From Hansschlegelia quercus (GTDB lineage: Bacteria > Pseudomonadota > Alphaproteobacteria > Rhizobiales > Methylopilaceae), in the NCBI RefSeq assembly GCF_004310425.1, contig NZ_SIUB01000005.1, positions 62,001-126,000 of the forward strand: DNA of 64,000 nt. The letters are read 5' to 3'. The notes under the pieces are model-generated. The model saw only the letters and a list, made by a program, of their open reading frames with translations. It made no database searches and was not told where the DNA came from. Both the position numbers and the translations under genes were made by a program. Shown piece by piece: positions 41,635-50,713 of the stretch. Every line of letters starts with the position of its first letter. Position 1 is the first letter of the stretch.

Positions 41635-42495
41635 TCACCAGGTCCTAAGCGCGGCGACGCCTGCGCGGCCGCCCAGGGCGCCGGCGAGAGCGCCGAGAAC
41701 GAGGGCGAAGAACGCCACGAACGCGCCGAGCGAGCCGGCCTTGGCCGCCGTGTCGGCCGCCTGCTTGGCCTGCTCCTTGGTCCGGGCGGCGAAGGCGGTG
41801 TAATCGGCCTGATACTTGTCGATCTGGGCCCTCGCCTGATCCTGCGGGATGTTCTGGGCCTTCGCGAGCGCATCGGCCGCCTGGGTCTTGGCCTGCTCCT
41901 GCTGCGCGGGATCACCGGTCAAGGCCGCGCGAACTGCCGAAACCGCCTTGTCGCGCAACGCCGCCGGATCGTCGCCGGAGCTGTTGCGGATGCCGGATTC
42001 GATCGAACCCATCGGGTCCGACGCGTTGGCGAGCGCAGGCGCCGCGGTCTGCGCGGCCGTCGCGATCGCAGATCCTGCGCCGCTGAGCGTGCTCGTCACG
42101 CCGGAAAAGGCGCCGCCCACAACCGCGCCGACGGTCGTCGTCAGGAGGTAGAGAATGATCAGCGTCGTGGCGGCCCAGGCGGTGAGGCCGTGGAAGACGC
42201 CGGCGTCTTTGCGGTCGACCCCCGATGTGCGACCGGCGACGTAGCCTCCGGCTGCCGACGCGATGATGCCGGAGACGACGGCCCATATGCCGGCGCTCAA
42301 CGAAAACGTCGAAGCCGCGGGTGAAGCGCCCTCGACAGGGTGAACAGTCGCAAGTCCAATTCCGAGACCGAGCAGGCTAAGAATAACTTGCACGATCAGC
42401 GCGATCGCGACGCCCGCGAAAACAGAGCTCCAGGCAATGCGGTTCAGCCGGAATGTTCCCGGTCTGTCGATGGGGTCGGTAGAGTAAACAGTCAT
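41635..42495 (-). CDS. Hypothetical membrane protein (PhnA-like annotation type)
   Basis: 286 residues from ATG 42495 (frame open to 42582). Three or four membrane helices near the N-terminus (WSSVFAGVAIALIVQVILSL, SLSAGIWAVVSGIIASAAGG, WAATTLIILYLLTTTVGAVV) are followed by a long Ala/Gln-rich helical segment (about 190-255; EQAKTQAADALAKAQNIPQD). A final helix pair with LVLGALAGALGGRAGV ends the protein. Similar Rhizobiales proteins are called PhnA-like without functional basis. An intrinsic terminator follows. Confidence 0.7.
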   Translation of the reverse strand: MTVYSTDPIDRPGTFRLNRIAWSSVFAGVAIALIVQVILSLLGLGIGLATVHPVEGASPAASTFSLSAGIWAVVSGIIASAAGGYVAGRTSGVDRKDAGVFHGLTAWAATTLIILYLLTTTVGAVVGGAFSGVTSTLSGAGSAIATAAQTAAPALANASDPMGSIESGIRNSSGDDPAALRDKAVSAVRAALTGDPAQQEQAKTQAADALAKAQNIPQDQARAQIDKYQADYTAFAARTKEQAKQAADTAAKAGSLGAFVAFFALVLGALAGALGGRAGVAALRTW

Positions 42496-42679
42496 AGCAT
42501 TCGCCTCTCTGGCCTCGGGACAAGCTCTCGGAGAAAACTGTCCAGCGTCTTCGAACGCTTTGAAGCCGGATTTGTTCGACATGCAGGCATGTGAAACTGC
42601 CTAGACGATCAAACGCCTCATGGAGCGACCAGTCGGCGCTCGGCCTCAACGTCGGCAGGCGGCTGAATTCAGAGCGCGC

Positions 42680-45600
42680 CTACTCCGCCGGGGCGGGCGA
42701 TGCCGCGACGTGCGCGTGCCGCTTACCGCGGAGCCGGATCGCCAGGCGGTCGAGGTAGAGATAGACGATCGGCGTCGTGAACAGGGTCAGCACCTGGCTG
42801 ACGGCCAAGCCGCCGACCATGGCGTAGCCGAGCGGCTGGCGGAGTTCCGAGCCGACGCCGGTCCCGATCATCAGCGGCACGCCGCCGAGCATGGCGGCGA
42901 GCGTCGTCATCAGGATCGGGCGGAAGCGCAGCAGGCAGGCCTTCTTGATCGCCTGCTCGGAGGAGAGCCCCTCGTCACGCTCGGCGGCGATGGCGAAGTC
43001 CACCATCATGATCCCGTTCTTCTTCACGATGCCGATCAGCAGCACGATGCCGATCAGCCCGATCAGGCTGAACTCGAAGCCAGCGAGATAGAGCGCGCCG
43101 AGAGCGCCGAGCCCCGCAGAGGGCAGCGTCGAGAGGATGGTCAGCGGGTGGACGTAGCTTTCATAGAGCACGCCGAGGATGATGTAGACGGCGATCAACG
43201 CCACCAGGATCAGCGCCGGCACGGTCGAGATCGAGGCTTGGAAGGCTTGCGCCGTGCCCGCGAACGAGCCGACCAGCGAGGCGGGGGCGCCGAGTTCGCG
43301 CTTGGCGTTCTCGATCGCCTCGGTCGCCTGCCCGAGCGACACGCCGGGCGCGAGGTTGAAGGAGAGCGTCACCGCCGGGAACTGGCCCTGATGGTTGATC
43401 GTCAGCGGCGCAGTCTGCGCCGTCGTCCATGACGCGAGCGCGGAGAGCGGGACCTGCTCGCCGCTCGTCGGCGCGCGGACGTAGAGCCGGTTCAGCGTCT
43501 CGACGTCGCCGCGCTGCGCCGCCGGCGCTTCCAGGATCACCTTGTAGCTGTTGAGCTGTGTGAAGAACTGCGCGACCTGCCGCTGCCCGAACGCGTCGTA
43601 GAGCGTGTCCTCGATCGCCTGCGGCTGGATGCCGTAACGCGACGCCTGATCGCGATCGATCTTCAGGGTCAGCGTCGCGCCGGAATCCTGCTGGTCGGAG
43701 GCGACGTCGCGAAGCCCCGGCAGCTTCTTCATCGCCTCGAGCATCCGCGGCGCGTATTCGTTCAGCGATTCGAGGTTCGCGTCCTGCAGGGCGTATTGGT
43801 ACTGCGTTCGCGTCCTCCGCGCGCCGAGCCGAACGTCCTGCGCGGACTGAAGCAGCAGCGTCGCGCCTTCGACTTCGGCGAGTTTCGGCCTGAGCCGCGC
43901 AATGATTTCGTCGGCGGACGCGTCCCGCTGATCCTGCGGCTTGAGCTGGATGAAGCCGCGGCCGGCGTTCGGCGCCGCCGCCCCGCCGCTCGCTCCGATC
44001 AGGCTCCCCATGGTCTCGACCGCGGGATCGGCGAGCACGATCGCGTCGAGCGCCTCCTGACGACGCGCCATCTCGGCGAACGACACGTCCTGCGCCGCCT
44101 CGCTTGAGGCCGTGATGAGACCGGTGTCCTGCTGCGGGAAAAAGCCCTTTGGAATCGCGAAGAACAGCCAGACGGACGCGCCCACTGTCGCGAAGAAGAT
44201 GAGGAGGGTGACGAGCCGGAAGCGCAGCGCCGCGTCGAGTCCGCGCTCATATCCCCGCACCATCGCGCCGAAGCCGGCCTCCACCGCGCGGTAGAACCGG
44301 CCGTGCCGCGCGTGATGTTCGTTCTTCAGGAACCGCGCCGACATCATCGGGGTCAGCGTCAGCGCAACGACCGCCGAGACCACGATCGTGATCGCGACCG
44401 TCATCGCGAATTCGCGGAACAGCCGACCCACAATGCCGCCCATTAGAAGCAGCGGGATGAAGGCCGCGATCAGGGAAAAGCTGATCGAGACGACTGTGAA
44501 GCCGATCTCGCCGGCGCCCTTGAGCGCGGCCGGAAACGGCGCCATCCCGTCTTCGACGTGGCGGGCGATGTTCTCGATCACGACGATGGCGTCGTCGACC
44601 ACGAAGCCGACGGCGATGACCAGCGCCATCAGCGAGAGATTGTTGAGGCTGTAGCCGAAGGCGTACATCACGGCGCAGGCGCCGAGCAGCGAGATCGGCA
44701 CGGCGAGCGCCGCGATCGTCGTCGCCCACAGGCTTCTCAGGAAGACGAAGATGACGCCGACGACGAGCGCGATGGTGATCACGAGCGTCATCTCGACCTC
44801 CTCCAGGGAGGCGCGGATGGTCGTCGTGCGGTCGCTCATAATTTCGACCTTAAGCGACGGCGGCAGCCCGGCCGTGAGGCGCGGCAGCTCGGCTTTCACC
44901 GCATCCACGGTGTCGACCACATTCGCGCCGGGCTGCTTGCGGATGACGAGGAAGAGGCCGCGCTGCCCGTTGATCCACGCCGCCTGCAGGCGATCCTCGG
45001 GACCCGGAACCGCCTGGCCGACGTCACGCACGCGGATCGGCGCGCCATCGCGATAAGCGAGGATCACGTCGTTCCACTTGGCCGCCTCGGTGAGCTGGCC
45101 GTCGGCGTAGATGGTGAAAGCGCGCTTGTCGCCGTCGAGCGTGCCGTTCGGGCTGTCGGTCGTCACCGTCGCCATCACGCCGCGGATGTCCTCGAGCGTC
45201 AGACCCTTGGCGGCGATCTTCTGCGGATCGATCTGGACGCGGATCGCGGGCTTCTGCTCGCCGGCGACGGTGACCTGTCCAACGCCCGAGATCTGGCTGA
45301 TCTGCTGGGCGATGCGGCTGTCGGCAAGATCGTTCGCTTCGATCAGCGGCATGCTGTCGGAGCGTATCGAGAGCAGCAGGATCGGGCTGTCGGCCGGATT
45401 GGTCTTGCGATAGCTCGGCGGCGAGGGAAGGTTCTGCGGCAGCTGGCCGCTCGCCGCGTTGATCGCGGCCTGCACGTCCTGCGCGGCCGCGTCGATGTCG
45501 CGGTCGAGCTCGAATTCGGCGGTGATCGTCGTCGCGCCGATCGCGCTGACCGAGGTCAGCTCCGCCACGCCCGGAATCTGCGCGAACTGCCGTTCGAGCG

Positions 45601-45814
45601 GCTGAGCGACCGAGGACGCCATCGTCTCCGGACTGGCGCCCGGCAGGTTGGCGGAGATCTGGATCGTCGGGAAATCGATCTGCGGCAACGGCGCGACCGG
45701 CAGGCGCGAGAATGCCGCGAGCCCCGCGAGCGTGACGGCCGCCATCAGCAACGAGGTTGCGATCGGCCGCCGGATGAAGGAACCAGAGACCCCACCCGCG
45801 CCGCCGCCGATCAT
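42680..45814 (-). CDS. RND efflux transporter, inner-membrane pump (MdtB/MdtC-AcrB type)
   Basis: 1044 residues, the standard length for a tripartite HAE-RND pump. Features: FIRRPIATSLLMAAVTLAGL as first helix, the proton-relay aspartates in GFVVDDAIVVIENIARHVED, FAMTVAITIVVSAVVALTLT, and the repeat half beginning LRFRLVTLLIFFATVGASVW. Porter-domain blocks such as NLPGASPETM are present. It would export drugs or other hydrophobic compounds by proton antiport. Start and stop of the two pump genes overlap by ATGA; no outer-membrane factor is in the window. Confidence 0.95.
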   Translation of the reverse strand: MIGGGAGGVSGSFIRRPIATSLLMAAVTLAGLAAFSRLPVAPLPQIDFPTIQISANLPGASPETMASSVAQPLERQFAQIPGVAELTSVSAIGATTITAEFELDRDIDAAAQDVQAAINAASGQLPQNLPSPPSYRKTNPADSPILLLSIRSDSMPLIEANDLADSRIAQQISQISGVGQVTVAGEQKPAIRVQIDPQKIAAKGLTLEDIRGVMATVTTDSPNGTLDGDKRAFTIYADGQLTEAAKWNDVILAYRDGAPIRVRDVGQAVPGPEDRLQAAWINGQRGLFLVIRKQPGANVVDTVDAVKAELPRLTAGLPPSLKVEIMSDRTTTIRASLEEVEMTLVITIALVVGVIFVFLRSLWATTIAALAVPISLLGACAVMYAFGYSLNNLSLMALVIAVGFVVDDAIVVIENIARHVEDGMAPFPAALKGAGEIGFTVVSISFSLIAAFIPLLLMGGIVGRLFREFAMTVAITIVVSAVVALTLTPMMSARFLKNEHHARHGRFYRAVEAGFGAMVRGYERGLDAALRFRLVTLLIFFATVGASVWLFFAIPKGFFPQQDTGLITASSEAAQDVSFAEMARRQEALDAIVLADPAVETMGSLIGASGGAAAPNAGRGFIQLKPQDQRDASADEIIARLRPKLAEVEGATLLLQSAQDVRLGARRTRTQYQYALQDANLESLNEYAPRMLEAMKKLPGLRDVASDQQDSGATLTLKIDRDQASRYGIQPQAIEDTLYDAFGQRQVAQFFTQLNSYKVILEAPAAQRGDVETLNRLYVRAPTSGEQVPLSALASWTTAQTAPLTINHQGQFPAVTLSFNLAPGVSLGQATEAIENAKRELGAPASLVGSFAGTAQAFQASISTVPALILVALIAVYIILGVLYESYVHPLTILSTLPSAGLGALGALYLAGFEFSLIGLIGIVLLIGIVKKNGIMMVDFAIAAERDEGLSSEQAIKKACLLRFRPILMTTLAAMLGGVPLMIGTGVGSELRQPLGYAMVGGLAVSQVLTLFTTPIVYLYLDRLAIRLRGKRHAHVAASPAPAE

Positions 45815-46983
45815 TGCGTGACGCTCTCGCCGCTGCGGCGGCTCGCCTGGGCGACGCCGCTGACAGGGCGCGCCTCGAGATGGGCGCCTTGCGTGACCCG
45901 CGACGCGCCCACTGCGACGACCTCGTCGCCGTCGTCGAGCCCGCGCTGGATGACAGCGACGCCCTCGGCCTGCCGGCCGACGGTCAGCCCTCGTTTCTCG
46001 GCGGTCGCGTCGGTCTTCACGACGAAGGCGAAATAGCCGTCAGGCCCGCGCTGAACCGCATCCTCGGGCACCGTCACCACGTTCTGGAGCGTGTTGACGA
46101 AGGCGCGGACGCTGACCGACTGACCGGGCCACAGCCGGCTATCGGCGTTGGCGAATTTTGCTTTTGCCCGAAAAGTGCCGGTCTGCTGGTCGATCTGGCT
46201 GTTGAGCACGTCGAGCTCGCCGGTCGCGAGCTCCCGGCCGTCGGGCGCGAGCGCGACCGCCTTGACCGGACCGCGCTTCATCGCGTCGGCGACTTCGAGG
46301 AAGTCGCGTTCCGGAAGCGTGACCACGGCCGTGATGGGCTGGATCTGCGAGAGCGTCACGATGCCCGTGGCGTCGGTCGCGCGCACGAGGTTGCCGCGAT
46401 CGACCAAGTGAAAGCCGGCCCGTCCCGCCATCGGCGCGCGGATCGTCGTGTAGTCGAGCTGGACCTGCGCGCTCTCGACCGCGGCCTTGTCGCCCTCGAT
46501 CTGCGCGCGGAGCTGCGCCACGGTCGCACGCTGCCCGTCCACCTGCTGGCGGGAGGTGAAGTTGCTCTCGACCAGCCGTTCGGATCGCGCGAGGTCGCGC
46601 AGGGCGTTGGCGAGCTGGGCCTCGTCCTGCGCCTGTTTCGCTTTGGCTTGATCGAGCGAGGCCTGATAGGGGCGCGGGTCGATCTGCGCGAGCAGATCGC
46701 CCTCCGCGACCATCTGGCCTTCGGCGAAACCGACCTTGAGCACCTCGCCGTCGATCCGGCTCCTGACGGTGACGACGGTGAGCGGCTGGACAGTCGCAAG
46801 CCCCGTAAGCGAGACCGGCACGTCCGCGCGCCGCGCGGCGACCGTCTGCACAGGAACGGGCTTGGCCGGAGCGGCGGCGGCGTGCTGTGGCGCGGCGTCG
46901 GCATGGCCGTAGCTCCGCCACGCGACGTATCCGCCGCCTGCGAGCGCCGCGAGCACGAGAACAAAGATCGTGCGGCCTGCCAT
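45811..46983 (-). CDS. RND efflux periplasmic adaptor subunit (membrane fusion protein)
   Basis: 390 residues. An N-terminal membrane anchor (TIFVLVLAALAGGGYVAW) precedes the lipoyl-like halves (VTVRSRIDGEVLKVGFAEGQ and TTIRAPMAGRAGFHLVDRGN). A coiled-coil hairpin (about 115-185) and the beta-barrel with DVLNSQIDQQTGTFRAKAKF follow. It links the inner-membrane pump to an outer-membrane channel. It is transcribed first, and its stop overlaps the pump start by 4 bases. Confidence 0.94.
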   Translation of the reverse strand: MAGRTIFVLVLAALAGGGYVAWRSYGHADAAPQHAAAAPAKPVPVQTVAARRADVPVSLTGLATVQPLTVVTVRSRIDGEVLKVGFAEGQMVAEGDLLAQIDPRPYQASLDQAKAKQAQDEAQLANALRDLARSERLVESNFTSRQQVDGQRATVAQLRAQIEGDKAAVESAQVQLDYTTIRAPMAGRAGFHLVDRGNLVRATDATGIVTLSQIQPITAVVTLPERDFLEVADAMKRGPVKAVALAPDGRELATGELDVLNSQIDQQTGTFRAKAKFANADSRLWPGQSVSVRAFVNTLQNVVTVPEDAVQRGPDGYFAFVVKTDATAEKRGLTVGRQAEGVAVIQRGLDDGDEVVAVGASRVTQGAHLEARPVSGVAQASRRSGESVTQ

Positions 46984-47023
46984 CGACGGTCCTACGAGAC
47001 GCGCTTATGCGCGAGGGGGGATC

Positions 47024-47128
47024 ATGCCCTGCTCTATCGAGCGGCGGCGGGCCGCCCTCGATCGCCGGATCATCTTAGAGCAGACGGCTCTCATCGACGA
47101 TATCACCGCCGATGAAGTCATTGTGTGA
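47024..47128 (+). CDS. Possible 34-residue small protein, YdcH/DUF465-like start
   Basis: ATG 47024 follows GAGGGGGG at 3-base spacing and opens MPCSIERRRAALDRRIILEQ, ending DDITADEVIV. The RRAALDRRI stretch recalls the first helix of YdcH-type (DUF465) proteins, which are usually about 60-80 residues, so this may be a short member, a decayed one or chance. It is divergent from the efflux operon and lies before the HxlR gene end. Confidence 0.4.
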   Translation: MPCSIERRRAALDRRIILEQTALIDDITADEVIV

Positions 47129-47160
47129 ACGACAGCGCCAAGCGAGAGGCCGTCGAACGC

Positions 47161-47571
47161 TTAAACGCGGCGATCGTAGGCGCCCTGCGATTCCGCCACC
47201 GCCGCCATGCGGGTTTCGGCCCAGTCGATCATCAGGCGGAGCGCCGTCAGAAGCTCGCAGCCGAGCGGCGTGACGCCGTAGGTCACGGTGACCGGAACGG
47301 TCGGCTCGACCTCACGCGTGACCAGCCCGTCCCGCTCCAGGGACCGAAGCGTCTGGCTAAGCATCTTCTGCGAAATGCCGCCGATCCGGCGCTTCAGCCC
47401 GTTGAAGCGCATGTCGCCCTCCCCCAGCAGCAGAAGGATGAGCACGCTCCACTTGTCGCCCACCCGGTCCAAGAGCTGCCGCGTCGGACAATCGCGATCG
47501 AAGACGTCGCCGCGGCGCGGAGCGGTTTCGCCGAGGTGACCAGGTGAGGGTAAAGTGCCGTCTTGCGTCAT
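47161..47571 (-). CDS. HxlR-family transcriptional regulator
   Basis: 136 residues. The CPTRQLLDRVGDKWSVLILL start with its single cysteine, MRFNGLKRRIGGISQKMLSQ and the wing LERDGLVTREVEPTVPVTV are HxlR hallmarks; such dimers often sense aldehydes or redox state through the Cys. It is divergent from an NAD(P)-binding reductase gene, with a palindrome in the 50-bp gap. This is the usual HxlR/reductase arrangement. Confidence 0.93.
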   Translation of the reverse strand: MTQDGTLPSPGHLGETAPRRGDVFDRDCPTRQLLDRVGDKWSVLILLLLGEGDMRFNGLKRRIGGISQKMLSQTLRSLERDGLVTREVEPTVPVTVTYGVTPLGCELLTALRLMIDWAETRMAAVAESQGAYDRRV

Positions 47572-47582
47572 GGGTTTCCATC

Positions 47583-47597
47583 AGCGACCTAGTCGCT
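47583..47597. promoter_or_regulatory. Candidate HxlR operator in the divergent gap
   Basis: AGCGAC-CTA-GTCGCT is a perfect 6-bp inverted repeat with a 3-base spacer, 11 bases upstream of the HxlR start and 24 bases upstream of the reductase start. The position fits autoregulation and control of the reductase by HxlR. Confidence 0.55.
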
Positions 47598-47621
47598 AAC
47601 GTAAACCAAGGAGGACGAGCC

Positions 47622-48230
47622 ATGAAAGTCGCAGTGCTTGGCGCAAGCGGTCACGCCGGTTCGGAGATCACGGAAGAGCTCGCAAGTCGCGGGCATGAGG
47701 TGCGGGCCATCGCCCGGAATCCCGACCGGATCCCTAGCCTGCCCGGAATTCAGGCCGTTGCAGGCGACGCGTCCGATCCGGCGGCGCTGGCCGAGCTGAT
47801 CCGCGGAAGCGACGCCGTCATCAGCGCGCTGCATTTCGACGTGGCGGCGGAGACGCTGCTGTCGGCGCTGAGACAGGCGGGCGTGGGGCGTCTGCTGGTC
47901 ACGGGCGGAGCGGCGAGCCTTGTGACCAAGGACGGCCAGCGACTGTTCGATACGCCCGAATTTCCCGAGGAATGGAAGGTCTTCGCGAAGGGCGGCATCG
48001 TCTTCCTCGACGCCATCCGCGGCGAGCAGGCGATCGACTGGACCTTCTTCTCGCCCCCCGCCCAGATCTTCGAAGGGCCGCGGCTCGGCCGCTTCCGGCT
48101 GGGCGGCGACGAACTCGTCACCGACGAAGCGGGCGAGAGCAGGATCAGCTTCGCGGACTACGCCATCGCCATGGTGGATGAGCTGGAGCAGACCAAGCAC
48201 AGTCGCGCCCGCTTCACCGTCGGCTATTGA
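47622..48230 (+). CDS. NAD(P)-binding oxidoreductase, atypical SDR (YwnB/NmrA-like)
   Basis: 202 residues. The Rossmann start MKVAVLGASGHAGSEITEEL and the blocks HEVRAIARNPDRIPSL and VGRLLVTGGAASLV are typical of NAD(P)H-binding reductases of the BVR/YwnB group. AAGGAGG lies 7 bases before ATG 47622, which fixes this start inside a longer frame. Probably induced through the divergent HxlR regulator; the substrate is unknown. Confidence 0.9.
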   Translation: MKVAVLGASGHAGSEITEELASRGHEVRAIARNPDRIPSLPGIQAVAGDASDPAALAELIRGSDAVISALHFDVAAETLLSALRQAGVGRLLVTGGAASLVTKDGQRLFDTPEFPEEWKVFAKGGIVFLDAIRGEQAIDWTFFSPPAQIFEGPRLGRFRLGGDELVTDEAGESRISFADYAIAMVDELEQTKHSRARFTVGY

Positions 48231-48296
48231 TCAGCACCGCGAGGTCACTGTCGGGCCGACCCTCTTCGATCGGCGGCTCGCACGTCGCGTCTTGCC

Positions 48297-49256
48297 TCAG
48301 CCCGGCCCGCCGGCGCCCATCAGCAGCATCCCGGCCAGCATCAGAGCGCCGAACCCCAGCACCACCAACGCGGCCACGGTTTCGAGCCCCGCGATCAGAA
48401 CGGCGCCGAGACCCGGCCGAGACGCTGCGATCCTGAGCGCTGTCGACTTGGCGCCGACAGCGAGCGCGGCGATCGCGGCGACGGTGACGGCCGTGCCGAC
48501 GGCCATCGCGAAGGTCGCCGCGACGCCGGCCCAGACCAGCCCCTGCGCGAGCGCAAAGACCAGCACGATCAGCGCGCCCGTGCAGGGGCGGATGCCGACA
48601 GCGAGCACCGCAAGCGCGGCTCGGCGGAGATCGAAGCGGCCCTCGACCGTCGCAGGGTCGACGCCATGCGCATGGCCACAATCCGGGCCATGGACATGGG
48701 CGGAGCGCCCGGTCAGCGTTCGGCCGAAGCCGCGCCCCTTGCGCCAGAGCAGCACGAGGCCGAGCGCGACGATGGCGGCGTAGCTCGCGGCCTCCAGCCA
48801 GAAGGTGGCGGCTCCCATCGCGACGCTGGTCGCGCCGATGACGATCGCGAGCACGCCGACCACCGCGATCGCGCTTAACGCCTGCGCTAGCGCCGCGACC
48901 GCGGACAGCGCCACGCCGCGGCGAAAGCCCTCGCCGGTCGCAACCAGATAAGACGAGATCACCGCCTTGCCGTGGCCGGGCCCCGCGGCATGGAACACGC
49001 CATAGGCGAAGGACAGGCCGAGCAATGAAGCGAGCGCCGCTTTGTCGGTCCGGACCGCTCGGATCGCCGAGGAAAGCGATTGGTAGAATCCGGACTGCTT
49101 CGCCGCGATCCAGCCGAACAGGCCGTCCGCCGGGACCGCCCCGCCGCCGTCAGGACGGCCGACGCCGAACGGGCCGGCGTTCTGCGCGAATGCGTCGGCA
49201 AGGCCGAGCGCGAGACAGGCCGCGACGACGGCGCAGATCGCGACGGCCCGCCTCAT
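48297..49256 (-). CDS. NicO/RcnA-family metal transporter (ZevB-like)
   Basis: 319 residues with a signal or first helix (VAICAVVAACLALGLADAFA) and about six membrane segments. Metal-transport motifs are HAAGPGHGKAVISSYL (the NicO/HoxN-type H-x5-HGK) and VGIRPCTGALIVLVFAL. A short His-rich loop HVHGPDCGHAHG lies on one face. ATG 49256 overlaps the stop of the upstream DUF1007 gene by 4 bases. The pair DUF1007 + NicO is the layout of the zinc-uptake system ZevAB of Haemophilus; nickel or cobalt handling is also possible. Confidence 0.85.
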   Translation of the reverse strand: MRRAVAICAVVAACLALGLADAFAQNAGPFGVGRPDGGGAVPADGLFGWIAAKQSGFYQSLSSAIRAVRTDKAALASLLGLSFAYGVFHAAGPGHGKAVISSYLVATGEGFRRGVALSAVAALAQALSAIAVVGVLAIVIGATSVAMGAATFWLEAASYAAIVALGLVLLWRKGRGFGRTLTGRSAHVHGPDCGHAHGVDPATVEGRFDLRRAALAVLAVGIRPCTGALIVLVFALAQGLVWAGVAATFAMAVGTAVTVAAIAALAVGAKSTALRIAASRPGLGAVLIAGLETVAALVVLGFGALMLAGMLLMGAGGPG

Positions 49257-49909
49257 TTGCAGGCGACGAGCAGCGTGTTCGAGAACTGCGCGCCGAAGTT
49301 CGAGCCCGGCGAAAGGCCGGTGAAGAAGCTTTCGGAGAGCGTCTTTTGCTGGCCCGGATCCGGCGCCTTCGGCCGTTCGAGCGCGACGCCGCAGCCGGTC
49401 GGCGCCGAGACGGTCTTCGCCGGATTCTCCTTGGCGAACTCGAAGGCCACGAAGTAGGTCGGGTCGTAGACCTCGACCCGGAAGGGCTGGCTCGCAGCCG
49501 GCGCGTTCTCCTTCACCGGCAGGGTGAAGTGGAGCGTGAGCAGCTTGTCCGCGCCCATCTCCAGCCAGTAGTCGACCGGCTTGGCGAAGCTCACGCGCTT
49601 GTCGCCGTCGAACTTGCCGAAGGTGAAGAACTTGAACTCGTCGAGCGAGGTCACGTTCACTTCCGCAAGCGGCTGAAGCTCCTCCCGGCTGAACTGGCCG
49701 TCGCCGTTCGCGTCCAGCCCTTGCGTGGAGAAGGACGAGAACATCTCGTCGAAGGTCCATGCGTGACGGACCGCCGCGAGCCTGCCGTCCGCGCCATAGA
49801 TCAGTTCGCTGCGCGCCGTCACCCAGACATGCGGATGCGCCTGCGCGGGAGCTGCGGGCAGACCCGAGAGCAGGAGAAGCACTGCGAAGACGAGACGCCG
49901 GAGAATCAT
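49253..49909 (-). CDS. DUF1007-family periplasmic protein (ZevA-like) with EF-hand-like loop
   Basis: 218 residues. Sec signal peptide (LVFAVLLLLSGLPAAPAQA), then HPHVWVTARSELIYG, the N-terminal His motif of the family. GLDANGDGQFSREELQP has the D-x-N-x-D-G spacing of an EF-hand calcium loop. KENAPAASQPFRVEVYDPTY is also typical. ATG 49909 is chosen for the signal peptide. It is coupled to the NicO-type transporter and probably delivers or senses metal for it. Confidence 0.85.
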   Translation of the reverse strand: MILRRLVFAVLLLLSGLPAAPAQAHPHVWVTARSELIYGADGRLAAVRHAWTFDEMFSSFSTQGLDANGDGQFSREELQPLAEVNVTSLDEFKFFTFGKFDGDKRVSFAKPVDYWLEMGADKLLTLHFTLPVKENAPAASQPFRVEVYDPTYFVAFEFAKENPAKTVSAPTGCGVALERPKAPDPGQQKTLSESFFTGLSPGSNFGAQFSNTLLVACK

Positions 49910-50068
49910 AGGAAGGCTCTGCGCGACATGCCGTCGTTGATGTCGCCGAGGAGTGGGGCCGAAAGGCGGCGGGGGAAGCCTGCATGGACTCCCGCCCCGC
50001 CGCATACCATATCAGCGGCTCCCGGCGCGGTTCTCGCGCGGCTCCTCGCTCAAGTTTGAAGAGGCGCG

Positions 50069-50713
50069 ATGCGCTCGGCCCTCGTGATCTCCGGCAGCCC
50101 GTCGCTGACCTCGCGCACCGCGGCGCTTGGCGACCATGTCCTTGGCGCGCTCGCGGCCCGCGGGCTCTCTGCCCGCCACATCAGGGTCAGGGAGCTCCCT
50201 GCCGAGCCGCTGATAGCAGCCGACCGCTCGTCGCCGCCGGTCGCCGAAGCGCTCGGGCTTCTCCGTGAGGCCGAGGGCGTCGTGTTCGTCACGCCAACCT
50301 ATCAGGCGGCCTATTCCGGCCTGCTCAAGCTGTTCCTCGACCTGCTGCCGCAGACCGCGCTCGCCGAAAAGGCCGTGCTGCCGCTCGCGACGGGCGGCAC
50401 GCTCGCCCATGTGCTGATGCTCGATTATGCGCTGCGCCCCGTTCTGCATGCGCTCGGCGCGCGGCATTCCGTACAGGCCTGCTTCGTCACCGAGAGCGCG
50501 ATCGATGTGAGTTCGCCCGGCTTCGTGACGGATGTCAGGCAGGCGGAACTGCTCGAGCAGGGGCTCGACGCGTTCTGCGCCGCGATCGCGTCAGTTTCGC
50601 CAGCCCCGGGACCGCGAGACGGCGTCGGCGAAGCGGCGCGTCCGCGCGTCGCGGTCGACCGGCCGGGGCGCGAAACGGCGCTCGCCCTCGGGGGCGGAGA
50701 GCGCGACGCCTGA
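50069..50713 (+). CDS. NADPH-dependent FMN reductase (SsuE-like)
   Basis: 214 residues. Flavodoxin-like motifs: ALVISGSPSLTSRTAALGDH (FMN phosphate loop) and GVVFVTPTYQAAYSGLLKLF, then PLATGGTLAHVLMLDYALRP. SsuE-type enzymes supply FMNH2 to monooxygenases such as alkanesulfonate monooxygenase, but no partner is adjacent. The usual length is about 190; the last 40 or so codons (from about residue 175, PAPGPRDGV) overlap the convergent kinase gene and are low-complexity. Confidence 0.85.
   Translation: MRSALVISGSPSLTSRTAALGDHVLGALAARGLSARHIRVRELPAEPLIAADRSSPPVAEALGLLREAEGVVFVTPTYQAAYSGLLKLFLDLLPQTALAEKAVLPLATGGTLAHVLMLDYALRPVLHALGARHSVQACFVTESAIDVSSPGFVTDVRQAELLEQGLDAFCAAIASVSPAPGPRDGVGEAARPRVAVDRPGRETALALGGGERDA

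Noticed and set aside
49257-49985. N-terminal extension of the NicO-family frame
   Set aside because: The extension lies over the DUF1007 gene; ATG 49256 with signal sequence and ATGA overlap is the natural start.
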